From Amycolatopsis nigrescens CSC17Ta-90 (lineage in GTDB: Bacteria > Actinomycetota > Actinomycetes > Mycobacteriales > Pseudonocardiaceae): a stretch of DNA of 64,000 nucleotides. Position 1 is the first letter of the stretch. Every line of letters starts with the position of its first letter. A program made the position numbers and the translations under genes. Of the stretch, positions 24,858 through 31,902 are shown in pieces. The stretch is from contig NZ_ARVW01000001.1 in NCBI RefSeq assembly GCF_000384315.1, positions 8,787,001 to 8,851,000 of the forward strand, in the 5' to 3' direction. The notes beneath the pieces are model-generated. The model saw only the letters and a list, made by a program, of their open reading frames with translations. It had not been told where the DNA came from and searched no databases.

Positions 24858-26261
24858 TCACCCGACTTCGGTTCGCTGGTTTCCGGCGCTCAGCGGCCGG
24901 ATGTTGTGGTTGATCCGGAACAGGTTTCCGGGGTCGTAGTCGGCTTTCAGGGCGCGCAGCCGGCGGAACGCGGCGGTGTCGTACGCGTTCGGCACGTCCT
25001 CGACGCTGTCCGGCCCGCTGAGGAAGTTGACGTAGCTGCCGCCGGTGGCCCATTCCGCGAGCTTCGGGAAGAGCTCCCCGCTGACCCCACCGCTGTGCGG
25101 CGGGGAGAGCGTGGTCAGGCAGAAGGCGGCGTCCCGGTTGCCCACCGCGTTGGGCCGTTCCGGCGGGCGACCCAACGCACCGCCGAGCTGGCGCAGCTCG
25201 ACCATCGGGTCCTGGCAGGCCGAGCCCGGCCCGGCCGCGGCGAGCAGCGCGTCCACCGCTTGCCTGTCCAGCTCGCGCAGCAACAGGTTTCGCTCGTGGT
25301 AGGCGACCGGCACGGTGGTGTCCTGGTGGATCGCGGCGACGTCGGTGTAGGGCATTTCGGTGACGGTGTCCAGCACCACCGGCGCGGCCGCCCGCAGCGG
25401 CCGGATGAGCTGCTCGCCGCACTCGGGCGGGCCGAGGAACGCGATCCGCAGATGCACCATCAGCTTGCCGCGCAACGGTTCGGCGACCTCCGGCACTGCG
25501 GGCAGCCGGATCAGCGCCAGTGACGTGGTCATCTCGTCGCTGACGTGCGGGGTCCAGGCGAGCCAGGCCCGCAGCACTTCACCCGCCGCCTCGCCGGGGA
25601 AGTAGAGCCCGCCGCCGTAGAGCCGGGACACCGGCGCCAGGTCGAACGTCAGCGAGGTCACCACGCCGAAGTTGCCCTTGCCGCCGAGCAGTCCCCAGAA
25701 CAGCTCCGGGCGGCGGAGGTCGGACACCTCCCGCAGCCGCCCGTCCGCGGTCACCACGTCGAGCCCGCGCACGTGGTCGGCGGCGTAGCCGTACTTGCGG
25801 CCGAGCGGGCCCATCCCGCCGCCGAGGGTGTAGCCGACCACCCCGACCAGCGGGGAGGAGCCGTTCAGCGGGGCGAGGCCGAACGCCGCCGCTTCGTGGA
25901 TGACCTGCTCCCAGCGGACCCCGGCCTCGACCCTGGCGGTGCGGGTGTGCGGGTCGACGTGCAGGCCGGTCATCCGCCGGGTGCTGATCAGCAGCGCGCC
26001 GTCGGCGGGCTGGGAGACTCCGTGCCCGGTCGCCTGCACCGCCACCGGCAGGTCGTTGGCGGCGGCGAACCGCACCGCGGCCAGCACGTCTGCCGTCCCG
26101 GTCGCACCGACCACCACCGCCGGGTGGTGCTCGACGATCAGGTTGAAGGTGGCGCACTCGGCGTCGTAGCCGTGCTGTCCCGGCAGCAGGACCGGCCCCC
26201 TGACCTGTCCGGCCAGCTCCGCCAGGCCGGCCGGGGTCAGCACTGTCTCGGCAGCTCTCAT
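24858..26261 (-). CDS. BBE-type FAD-linked oxidoreductase
   Basis: The 467-residue protein belongs to the berberine-bridge/PCMH flavin family. The N-terminal FAD domain has VVVGATGTADVLAAVRFAAAN, then QATGHGVSQPADG with the His that usually carries 8-alpha-linked FAD. GYTLGGGMGPLGRKYGYAADHV lacks the second (cysteinyl) attachment residue, so attachment should be single. The C-terminal BBE motif is LKADYDPGNLFRINHNI. Family members oxidise phenols, sugars or polyketide intermediates with O2. GGAGGTG precedes the ATG at 26261. It heads a unit with the MFS exporter, divergent from the luxR gene. A late oxidation of the cluster product is plausible. Confidence 0.9.
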   Translation of the reverse strand: MRAAETVLTPAGLAELAGQVRGPVLLPGQHGYDAECATFNLIVEHHPAVVVGATGTADVLAAVRFAAANDLPVAVQATGHGVSQPADGALLISTRRMTGLHVDPHTRTARVEAGVRWEQVIHEAAAFGLAPLNGSSPLVGVVGYTLGGGMGPLGRKYGYAADHVRGLDVVTADGRLREVSDLRRPELFWGLLGGKGNFGVVTSLTFDLAPVSRLYGGGLYFPGEAAGEVLRAWLAWTPHVSDEMTTSLALIRLPAVPEVAEPLRGKLMVHLRIAFLGPPECGEQLIRPLRAAAPVVLDTVTEMPYTDVAAIHQDTTVPVAYHERNLLLRELDRQAVDALLAAAGPGSACQDPMVELRQLGGALGRPPERPNAVGNRDAAFCLTTLSPPHSGGVSGELFPKLAEWATGGSYVNFLSGPDSVEDVPNAYDTAAFRRLRALKADYDPGNLFRINHNIRPLSAGNQRTEVG

Positions 26262-26357
26262 GATGGACACCTCCTGGGTTTCGTGGACATGGACCAACGA
26301 TCGCGCCGCGCGTCGCGCGGGCCCATCCCGCGGGAACGGGTGCGCCGCCGGCGCGAT

Positions 26358-26375
26358 ACCCCTCAAACGAGGGGT
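26358..26375. promoter_or_regulatory. Palindromic operator candidate, BBE/luxR intergenic
   Basis: ACCCCTC-aaac-GAGGGGT is a perfect 7-bp inverted repeat between the divergent FAD oxidase and luxR genes. It is a candidate site for the LuxR protein itself. Confidence 0.45.
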
Positions 26376-26394
26376 GCGGCATCCGGGGGAACCC

Positions 26395-26415
26395 GGGAAT
26401 ACGCGAGCGATACGG
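26395..26415 (+). promoter_or_regulatory. Shared cluster motif, copy D (upstream of luxR gene)
   Basis: GGGAATACGCGAGCGATACGG resembles copies A-C (GAA-type half, then CGATACGG) with the longer spacing of copy A, and faces the luxR gene. It is the weakest of the four copies. Confidence 0.35.
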
Positions 26416-26464
26416 CCCGCTGTGCACGATGAGCGCCGAACAGGTGCGGAGACGAGGTCCGGAG

Positions 26465-27595
26465 ATGAGCAGGCCGACGGCGGCACACCTGCTGCGGGAG
26501 CGGGACGAGCTTCTCGCCGGTGCTTCGCGCGCCCAGGACACGCTGGGGCTGTTCGCGGAGGCGTCTGCCCGACTGCGCCGCCTGGTGCCGTTCTCGGCGG
26601 CGGTGTGGCGGGCGACCGACCCGCTGACCGGCCTGATGACGGCCCCGATCCGGGTGGAAAACCTGGACGAGGACGGCTGCGCGGTGTTCTGGGACAGCGA
26701 GCTGCTGTCCGAGAGCGTCAATCCCTTCCACGCGGTGGCGCGGATGCCGGTGCCGGCGGCCGGGCTGCGGGAGAGCACCGGTGACCTGCCCGGTCGCAGC
26801 GCGCTCTACCGGCAGTACATGCGGCCGCGGGGACTGGACGACGAGCTGAGGACGGTGCTTCGCGCCGGTGGGCTCCCGTGGGGGACGGTCAGCCTGTTCC
26901 GCGAGCGGGGGCAGATGCCGTTCACCCCGGCCGACATCGAGTTCCTCGCCGGGCTGTCCGGGCCGCTGGGGCACCGGTTGCGGTCCTACGCACGGCCGCC
27001 CGCCGTGGCCGGTCCGGGTGCGGTGCCCGGACCCGGGCTGCTGCTGTTCGACCAGGACGGGGTGCTGGTCTCGGTCAACGACGAGGCCAGGCACCACCTC
27101 GCGCGAATCCCCGAGGGACCGGCGGTCGACGGCGGGTTCGGGCTGTCGCTGCCCGCCTGGGTGCACAGCACCGTCGTGCGGGCCCGCGCCATCGCCGAAG
27201 GCCGGGACCGCGGGTGCGCGCGGGTGCGGGTGCGCAGCCGCAGCGGCGCCTGGCTGCAGTGCCACGCGTCCTGCCTCACCGGTGCCGACGGTTCGATCGG
27301 CCAGACCGTGCTGGTGCTCGACGTCGCCAGCGCCTCCGAGATCGCGCCCATCCTGTTCGCCGCCTACGAGCTCTCCGAGCGGGAGTTGGAGATCACCCAG
27401 CTACTGGCCAGGGGCATGGCCACCGGCGAGATAGCCGGGAAACTGTTCCTCTCCCCGCACACCATCCGGGACCACATCAAGACGATCTTCGACAAGGTCC
27501 GCGTGTCCAGCCGCGGCGAGCTGGTCGCCAAGCTGTTCACCGAGCACTACGAACCCTTCGGTGCCGGCCAGGTCGTCCGGGTCAGCGATCACTGA
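26465..27595 (+). CDS. LuxR family regulator with GAF/PAS-like sensor region
   Basis: The 376-residue protein ends in a clear LuxR helix-turn-helix (about 308-365: LSERELEITQLLARGMATGEIAGKLFLS, HTIRDHIKTIFDKV). The N-terminal half looks like a GAF domain (about 15-170; ARLRRLVPFSAAVWRATDP). The middle resembles a PAS domain (about 185-290; LLLFDQDGVLVSVNDEARHHL). There is no receiver domain, so it probably senses a ligand directly. I chose the ATG at 26465 because a GAGG-type site precedes it; an ATG at 26429 has none. It is divergent from the FAD oxidase/exporter unit and likely controls it. Its 3' end overlaps the next convergent gene by 14 bp. Confidence 0.88.
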   Translation: MSRPTAAHLLRERDELLAGASRAQDTLGLFAEASARLRRLVPFSAAVWRATDPLTGLMTAPIRVENLDEDGCAVFWDSELLSESVNPFHAVARMPVPAAGLRESTGDLPGRSALYRQYMRPRGLDDELRTVLRAGGLPWGTVSLFRERGQMPFTPADIEFLAGLSGPLGHRLRSYARPPAVAGPGAVPGPGLLLFDQDGVLVSVNDEARHHLARIPEGPAVDGGFGLSLPAWVHSTVVRARAIAEGRDRGCARVRVRSRSGAWLQCHASCLTGADGSIGQTVLVLDVASASEIAPILFAAYELSERELEITQLLARGMATGEIAGKLFLSPHTIRDHIKTIFDKVRVSSRGELVAKLFTEHYEPFGAGQVVRVSDH

Positions 27596-28241
27596 CGCCG
27601 TCCTCTTGCGGGAGCTGTTCCGGACGGTCTCGGTGGCGGATCAGCAGGATGAGATTCGTCGCGGCGATGGCGACCAGACCGGCCAAGCTCAGCCAGAATC
27701 CGACCCCAGGTTGAACGATCTCACGTGCCTTGCCCACGATGTCGATCCCGCGGGCGTCGGGAAGTTCGGTCATCAGCTCCGCGAAACTTTCGGCCACGGC
27801 CGCCCACTGCCTGATGATCAGTATTTCGGTCGTCGCCAGTAGCAGCGCCGCGACCGCGGCCACGGTGAGGGTGACGACCGCACGCAGGCGCCAGACCTGG
27901 ACGAACGCGCCCGCCAGCCCCAGCCCGATGGCTACAACCGCGGCAATCGCGAAGCCACGGACAACACCGCCGGGAGCGGCGTCCTCGGTGGTCACGTCGA
28001 CCAGCGCGGAAGACATCTCGAAGGCGCCGGTGGCTTCCAGCCCAGGATCTCCGGCCGTGACCAGATCGGCGCCGGTGAAGGACGCGGCCACCTCCCCTTG
28101 GCCTGCCGCGCTGTCGGACACCGAGCAGGACGCGGCCACATTCGGCAGCAGGAGAAAGAGCAGCAGAACCAGCAGGAACCCCATCGGCCCAGCGATCCGC
28201 TGCACCGGTTTGACCTGATCTTCGGTCTGCTCCGCCACCAT
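27582..28241 (-). CDS. Membrane protein of unknown function
   Basis: The 219-residue protein has four hydrophobic segments (about 19-38, 92-114, 119-140, 182-203). Between the first two lies an acidic, Ser/Thr-rich segment of about 50 residues that would be outside the cell (AASCSVSDSAAGQGEVAASFTGADLV). No family is recognised and no strong ribosome site precedes the ATG. It is convergent with the luxR gene (14-bp overlap) and divergent from the gas-vesicle operon, so it separates the two systems. A role in either is not shown. Confidence 0.65.
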   Translation of the reverse strand: MVAEQTEDQVKPVQRIAGPMGFLLVLLLFLLLPNVAASCSVSDSAAGQGEVAASFTGADLVTAGDPGLEATGAFEMSSALVDVTTEDAAPGGVVRGFAIAAVVAIGLGLAGAFVQVWRLRAVVTLTVAAVAALLLATTEILIIRQWAAVAESFAELMTELPDARGIDIVGKAREIVQPGVGFWLSLAGLVAIAATNLILLIRHRDRPEQLPQEDGVSDR

Positions 28242-28416
28242 CTCGGCAAAGTAACGGCTCCGGTCCGGGACCCCTCCCGGAGACGCGCTGGCGGCAATCG
28301 GTGGCGAGTGCTCGTCCGGTTGGCCGAACTTGTTCTTTCCCCGGTTTGGGCGTCACCCGGCCGGTAAATCCTTGGCCAAAGGGTGAGAACGGTCCGGAAG
28401 GAGTCCGCGAGCCGAA
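28242..28416 (+). promoter_or_regulatory. Gas-vesicle operon promoter region
   Basis: A 175-bp gap between the divergent membrane protein gene and gvpO holds the operon promoter. I cannot fix a -35/-10 pair with confidence. A GGAAGGAG ribosome site lies about 15 bases before the gvpO ATG. No inverted repeat stands out. Confidence 0.4.
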
Positions 28417-28692
28417 ATGAGCGAAGACGCCCCGAAACGGCGTTCCCCGGCGGAGTTGATGCGGGTGGCGCGGGCGGAGTTCGAGGAGCTGACCGGCCGC
28501 ACGATCGAGGCGGTCTCCGCCTTCGCCAAAACGGACCACGGCTGGGAACTGAACGTGGAGGTCGTGGAGCTCGCGCGCATTCCGGACACCACCAGTGTGC
28601 TGGCGACCTACCGGGTGCTGCTCGATTCGGACGGTGAATTCGGCGGCTATGAACGGGTACGAAGGTATGCGCGCGGCCAGATCGAGCTGTAG
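28417..28692 (+). CDS. gvpO: Gas vesicle protein GvpO
   Basis: The 91-residue protein matches GvpO: ARAEFEELTGRTIEAVSAFAKTDHGWELNVEVVELARIPDT followed by VLATYRVLLDSDGEFGGYERVRRYARGQ. GvpO heads the actinobacterial gvp operon. It is an accessory protein of vesicle assembly; a regulatory role has been proposed in haloarchaea. The other nine gvp genes follow on the same strand with small gaps or overlaps. Confidence 0.9.
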   Translation: MSEDAPKRRSPAELMRVARAEFEELTGRTIEAVSAFAKTDHGWELNVEVVELARIPDTTSVLATYRVLLDSDGEFGGYERVRRYARGQIEL

Positions 28693-28717
28693 GACCACCC
28701 GCGAAAGGAAGTGTTCG

Positions 28718-29137
28718 ATGACCGTGGCAACGACCCAATCGACGAGCAATGTCCAGCGAGGCCAGGGAACCGGGAACCTCTACGACATTCTGGAGCTCAT
28801 TCTGGACAAGGGCCTGGTGATCGACGCGTTCGTCCGGGTCTCCCTGGTGGGCATCGAGCTGCTGACCATCGACGCCAGGATCGTGGTGGCCAGTGTGGAC
28901 ACCTACCTGCGGTTCGCCGAGGCGTGCAACCGGCTCGACCTCAACCAGGCGTCCAACGCGACCACCCTGCCCGACCTGGTCGGTGACGTGACCGAGCAGG
29001 GCGCCAAAGGGAAGTCGAAAGGCGCATTGACCGGTGCGGTCGAAACGTTCGCCGAGCAGTTCCAGAAGTCCAGTGGCGACGAGGAGTCCCGCACCGCACG
29101 GCCGCGCAGCCGGAAAAGCAGTACAAGGTCGGAATGA
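28718..29137 (+). CDS. gvpA: Gas vesicle structural protein GvpA
   Basis: The 139-residue protein contains the conserved GvpA core at about 20-75: LYDILELILDKGLVIDAFVRVSLVGIELLTIDARIVVASVDTYLRFAEA. This forms the beta-alpha ribs of the hollow shell. Compared with the ~70-residue cyanobacterial GvpA it has a 15-residue N-terminal lead and a 60-residue hydrophilic C-terminal tail ending in basic residues, as in other actinobacteria. The start is the ATG at 28718 with GAAAGGAA upstream. It is the main shell protein by position (second in the operon). GvpJ and GvpS are its shorter paralogues further down. Confidence 0.92.
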   Translation: MTVATTQSTSNVQRGQGTGNLYDILELILDKGLVIDAFVRVSLVGIELLTIDARIVVASVDTYLRFAEACNRLDLNQASNATTLPDLVGDVTEQGAKGKSKGALTGAVETFAEQFQKSSGDEESRTARPRSRKSSTRSE

Positions 29138-29143
29138 GTCGGA

Positions 29144-29878
29144 ATGAGTACCTATCTTTACGGCATAGTTCCGGCTTCGCATCCGGCACGGGTGCGGGAC
29201 CTGGTCGGCGTCGGCAAGACGCCAACGCCGCTGCGCACCGTCCACGCCGGTGAGCTGAAGGCCGTGGTCGGCGACGTGCCACCGGACGTCCGGCCGAAGC
29301 GGCGGGACCTGCTGGCGCACGAGCGGGCACTGGAGTCCCTGTGCCGGCAGGGCCCCACCCTGCCGATGCGGTTCGGCGTGCTCGCCGAGGACGACGACGC
29401 GGTGGCGCGGGAGGTTTCCGCCCGGCAGGACGGCTACCTGGAGATCCTGACCTCCCTGGCCGGGCAGGTCGAAATGAACGTCAAGGTGGCCCATCGGCAG
29501 GAGGCGGTGCTGCGGGAGGTACTGGCCGCGGACTCGCGGCTGCGAAAGTTGAACGAGGGGTTGCGGGCACACGGCGGCACGCGCGAGGAACGGGTCCGTT
29601 TCGGCGAGCTGGTGGCCGAAGCGCTCAGCGCGCGGGAGGCCGAGGACGCCGCCGCCATCCGTTCGGCGCTCGGGCGGCACGCGACTGCCGAAGCCGACGG
29701 GCCCGCCGTGGACGGCTGTTTCGTCAACACCTCCTTTCTCGTCCCGGAGAAAGGTATGGAGACCTTCGAGGCGGCCGTGCGCGAGTTGGCCGAGTCGATC
29801 GGGCGGCTGGCCGAAGTGCGGACGCGGGGGCCGCTGCCGCCATACAGCTTCGCCGACGGCGTCAGCCGGACGGCGTGA
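29144..29878 (+). CDS. gvpF: Gas vesicle protein GvpF (GvpF/L family)
   Basis: The 244-residue protein has the two GvpF/L domains: an N-terminal alpha/beta domain (STYLYGIVPA, ELKAVVGDVP) and a helical C-terminal domain (VNTSFLVPEKGMETFEAAVRELAE, PLPPYSFA at the end). The LPMRFGVLAEDDDAV motif is typical. GvpF binds GvpA and acts in early assembly. The gvpA stop and gvpF start lie in a tandem duplication of gtcggaATGA (29129-29147), which gives gvpF its own start six bases downstream and suggests coupled translation. Confidence 0.92.
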   Translation: MSTYLYGIVPASHPARVRDLVGVGKTPTPLRTVHAGELKAVVGDVPPDVRPKRRDLLAHERALESLCRQGPTLPMRFGVLAEDDDAVAREVSARQDGYLEILTSLAGQVEMNVKVAHRQEAVLREVLAADSRLRKLNEGLRAHGGTREERVRFGELVAEALSAREAEDAAAIRSALGRHATAEADGPAVDGCFVNTSFLVPEKGMETFEAAVRELAESIGRLAEVRTRGPLPPYSFADGVSRTA

Positions 29879-29893
29879 CTCGAAGGACCCGCG

Positions 29894-30142
29894 ATGGGGC
29901 TCCTCCGAGAACTGGTGCTGCTTCCCTTCGCGCCACTTCGCGGGGTGGCCTGGACCGTCCAGCGGGTAGTCGACACCGCGGAACAGGAGCGGTTAGCCGG
30001 CATCAGAACTGATCTCGCCGCCCTGGAGAAGGCGCTGCTGGCCGGGGAGATCAGCGAGGAGGACTTCGACCGCAGGGAAGACGAACTGCTCGACGAGCTC
30101 GACCCGGGGGGCAACCGGATGACACAACCAGGGACGGAGTGA
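29894..30142 (+). CDS. gvpG: Gas vesicle protein GvpG
   Basis: The 82-residue protein is a typical GvpG: GLLRELVLLPFAPLRGVAWTVQRVVDTAEQE, then a coiled-coil-like acidic helix with LEKALLAGEISEEDFDRREDELLDEL. GvpG is a small assembly factor that interacts with GvpF/L and GvpA-type proteins. It starts 15 bp after gvpF. The pattern EISEEDFDRREDELLDEL resembles an SHOCT domain, and in GvpG the C-terminal half is helical. Confidence 0.9.
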   Translation: MGLLRELVLLPFAPLRGVAWTVQRVVDTAEQERLAGIRTDLAALEKALLAGEISEEDFDRREDELLDELDPGGNRMTQPGTE

Positions 30143-30146
30143 ACAG

Positions 30147-30659
30147 ATGACTCCTGGGATGAAGATAGCCGTCGCGGTCGTGGGCGGATATTTCCTCGGA
30201 AGGCACAGGAAGGCCAAGCTGGCGATCACGATGGGTGCCTGGCTCGCCGGCAAGAAGCTCAACCTCAGCCCGCAGAAGCTGCTCTCCGATGTGACCAGGG
30301 AACTGAGTTCGTCGCCGCAGCTGGCCGGGTTGCGCGAGCAGGTCCGCGACGAGGTGCTCACGGCCGGGAAGTCGATGGCCACCGGGGTGCTCACCCAGCA
30401 GGCCGACCGGCTGGCCGGTTCCTTGCAACAGCGCGCCGACCTGCTGCGCGACGGCTCGCAGGAGTCCGAAAAGGACACTGTGGCCACTGTGGACACTGTG
30501 GGCACTGAGGGCACTGGGGACACCGCCAAAGCCGCCACCAAGAAGGCCACCACCGCCGCGAAGAGCGGTTCGGCCCGCCGGGCCTCGGGCACCGCGCGCA
30601 AGACGACCGGCTCGCGGGCGCAGGGCACGGCCAAGCGGACTCCGGCGAAGGGGCGGTGA
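30147..30659 (+). CDS. gvpY: GvpY-type accessory protein of actinobacterial gvp operons
   Basis: The 170-residue protein occupies the gvpY position (between gvpG and gvpZ). Residues 1-30 form a Gly-rich hydrophobic helix (MKIAVAVVGGYFLGRHRKAKLAITMG). The middle is helical and amphipathic (ELSSSPQLAGLREQVRDEVLTAGKSM). The last 65 residues are a low-complexity Lys/Ala/Thr-rich basic tail preceded by tandem repeats. Its function is unknown in any organism I can recall; a membrane-attached or nucleic-acid-binding tail could be imagined. It is 4 bp after gvpG and ends 3 bp before gvpZ. Confidence 0.75.
   Translation: MTPGMKIAVAVVGGYFLGRHRKAKLAITMGAWLAGKKLNLSPQKLLSDVTRELSSSPQLAGLREQVRDEVLTAGKSMATGVLTQQADRLAGSLQQRADLLRDGSQESEKDTVATVDTVGTEGTGDTAKAATKKATTAAKSGSARRASGTARKTTGSRAQGTAKRTPAKGR
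30477..30521 (+). repeat. 9-bp tandem repeat within gvpY
   Basis: Five consecutive 9-mers of the form ACTGNGGNC encode the tripeptides TVA, TVD, TVG, TEG and TGD. The array is in frame, so copy-number change would alter the linker length without a frameshift. Confidence 0.7.
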
Positions 30660-30662
30660 CCC

Positions 30663-31535
30663 ATGGCGGGCAACGCGAAAACCGAGAGCGGCACCGAGGA
30701 CGGTCCACTGGCGACACTGCGGGAGAAGGCGGCCAAGAACCCCGTCACCGAGCAGTTGCTGAACGCCTGCCAGGAGTACCTGCGGGCCAAGGCGGAGCGC
30801 CTGATGTCCACCGCGGGCAGCAAGCTCGGCGAAGCGTCCAAGCGCCTGGCGGAGAACGCCGAGAACGCCGGCGGCGGTTCGCTCGGTTCCCTGTTCGGCA
30901 GCAAGGGCAAGGGCGGTTCCGGCGGGAAGAAGGTCATCAACATCGTGGAGGACATCGATGTCGGTGTCCCGGTGCGCGAGGCATACGACCAGTGGACCGA
31001 GTACCAGAAGTTCAGCAGCTTCGCGAAGGGCGTGACGAGCGCGGACCGCGCCGACGACACGACTTCGAACTGGCGGTTCAAGGTGTTCTGGTCCAACCGG
31101 AGCATGAAGGCCACCACCACCGAGCAGGTGCCCGACGAGCGCATCGTGTGGACCACCGACGGCGCCAAGGGCACGATCAAGGGCGCGGTCACCTTCCACC
31201 CGATGGGCGAGAACCTGACCAAGATCCTGCTGGTGATCGAGTACTACCCGGCGGGCCTGTTCGAGAAGACCGGGAACCTCTGGCGCGCGCAGGGCCGTCG
31301 CACCCGGCTGGACCTCAAGCACTTCCGCCGGTTCGTGACGATGGCGGGTGAGGCGTCCGGCGAGGGCTGGCGCGGCGAGATCCGCAACGGCGAAGTGGTG
31401 CGCACCCACGAGGAAGCCCTTGACGCGGAAGAGGACGAGGACGAGGAACTTCCGGCCGAAGAAGACGAAGAGGACGAGCCCGAAGACGAGGAACAGCCTC
31501 GGCGGCGCACCAGGCAACCGGCCGGCAGCCGCTGA
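30663..31535 (+). CDS. gvpZ: GvpZ-type SRPBCC protein with acidic tail
   Basis: The 290-residue protein has a helical N-terminal region (about 1-85), then a START/polyketide-cyclase-like SRPBCC domain (about 95-230: KKVINIVEDIDVGVPVREAYDQWTEYQKFSSF, DERIVWTTDGAKGTIKGAVTF, FRRFVTMAGEA). The C-terminus is a very acidic low-complexity tail (EEDEDEELPAEEDEEDEP) ending in a basic patch. It sits in the gvpZ position of the Streptomyces-type operon. SRPBCC domains bind hydrophobic ligands, so a chaperone-like role for the hydrophobic GvpA subunits is an attractive inference. The function is not established. Confidence 0.78.
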   Translation: MAGNAKTESGTEDGPLATLREKAAKNPVTEQLLNACQEYLRAKAERLMSTAGSKLGEASKRLAENAENAGGGSLGSLFGSKGKGGSGGKKVINIVEDIDVGVPVREAYDQWTEYQKFSSFAKGVTSADRADDTTSNWRFKVFWSNRSMKATTTEQVPDERIVWTTDGAKGTIKGAVTFHPMGENLTKILLVIEYYPAGLFEKTGNLWRAQGRRTRLDLKHFRRFVTMAGEASGEGWRGEIRNGEVVRTHEEALDAEEDEDEELPAEEDEEDEPEDEEQPRRRTRQPAGSR

Positions 31536-31569
31536 CCCGGCGGTTCCTTCGGGAAGGACAGGTGCAGCC

Positions 31570-31902
31570 ATGACCGAATCAGCCATGCCGGTCGGCCGCC
31601 CGGCGCCGGGCAGGACGCCCGCCCACGGTGGCGGCTCCTCCGGCGCGAACCTCGCCGACATCCTGGAACGGGTGCTGGACAAGGGAATCGTCATCGCGGG
31701 TGACATCCAGGTCAACCTGCTGGACATCGAGCTGCTGACGATCAAGCTGCGCCTGCTGGTGGCCTCGGTGGACAGGGCGAAGGAAATGGGCATCGACTGG
31801 TGGGAGCACGACCCTTCGCTGTCGTCGAAGCCCGCGAACGGTGAGCTCGCCGAGGAGAACCGCAGGCTGCGGGAGAAGGTCGCGCGACTGGAGGAGTCAT
31901 GA
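31570..31902 (+). CDS. gvpJ: Gas vesicle protein GvpJ
   Basis: The 110-residue protein is a GvpA paralogue: ANLADILERVLDKGIVIAGDIQVNLLDIELLTIKLRLLVASVDRAKEMGIDWW. The core is flanked by a 25-residue Gly/Pro-rich N-terminus and a C-terminal helix EENRRLREKVARLEES with heptad character. GvpJ is a minor shell or nucleation component. The stop codon overlaps the gvpL start by 4 bp (ATGA), indicating translational coupling. Confidence 0.88.
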   Translation: MTESAMPVGRPAPGRTPAHGGGSSGANLADILERVLDKGIVIAGDIQVNLLDIELLTIKLRLLVASVDRAKEMGIDWWEHDPSLSSKPANGELAEENRRLREKVARLEES

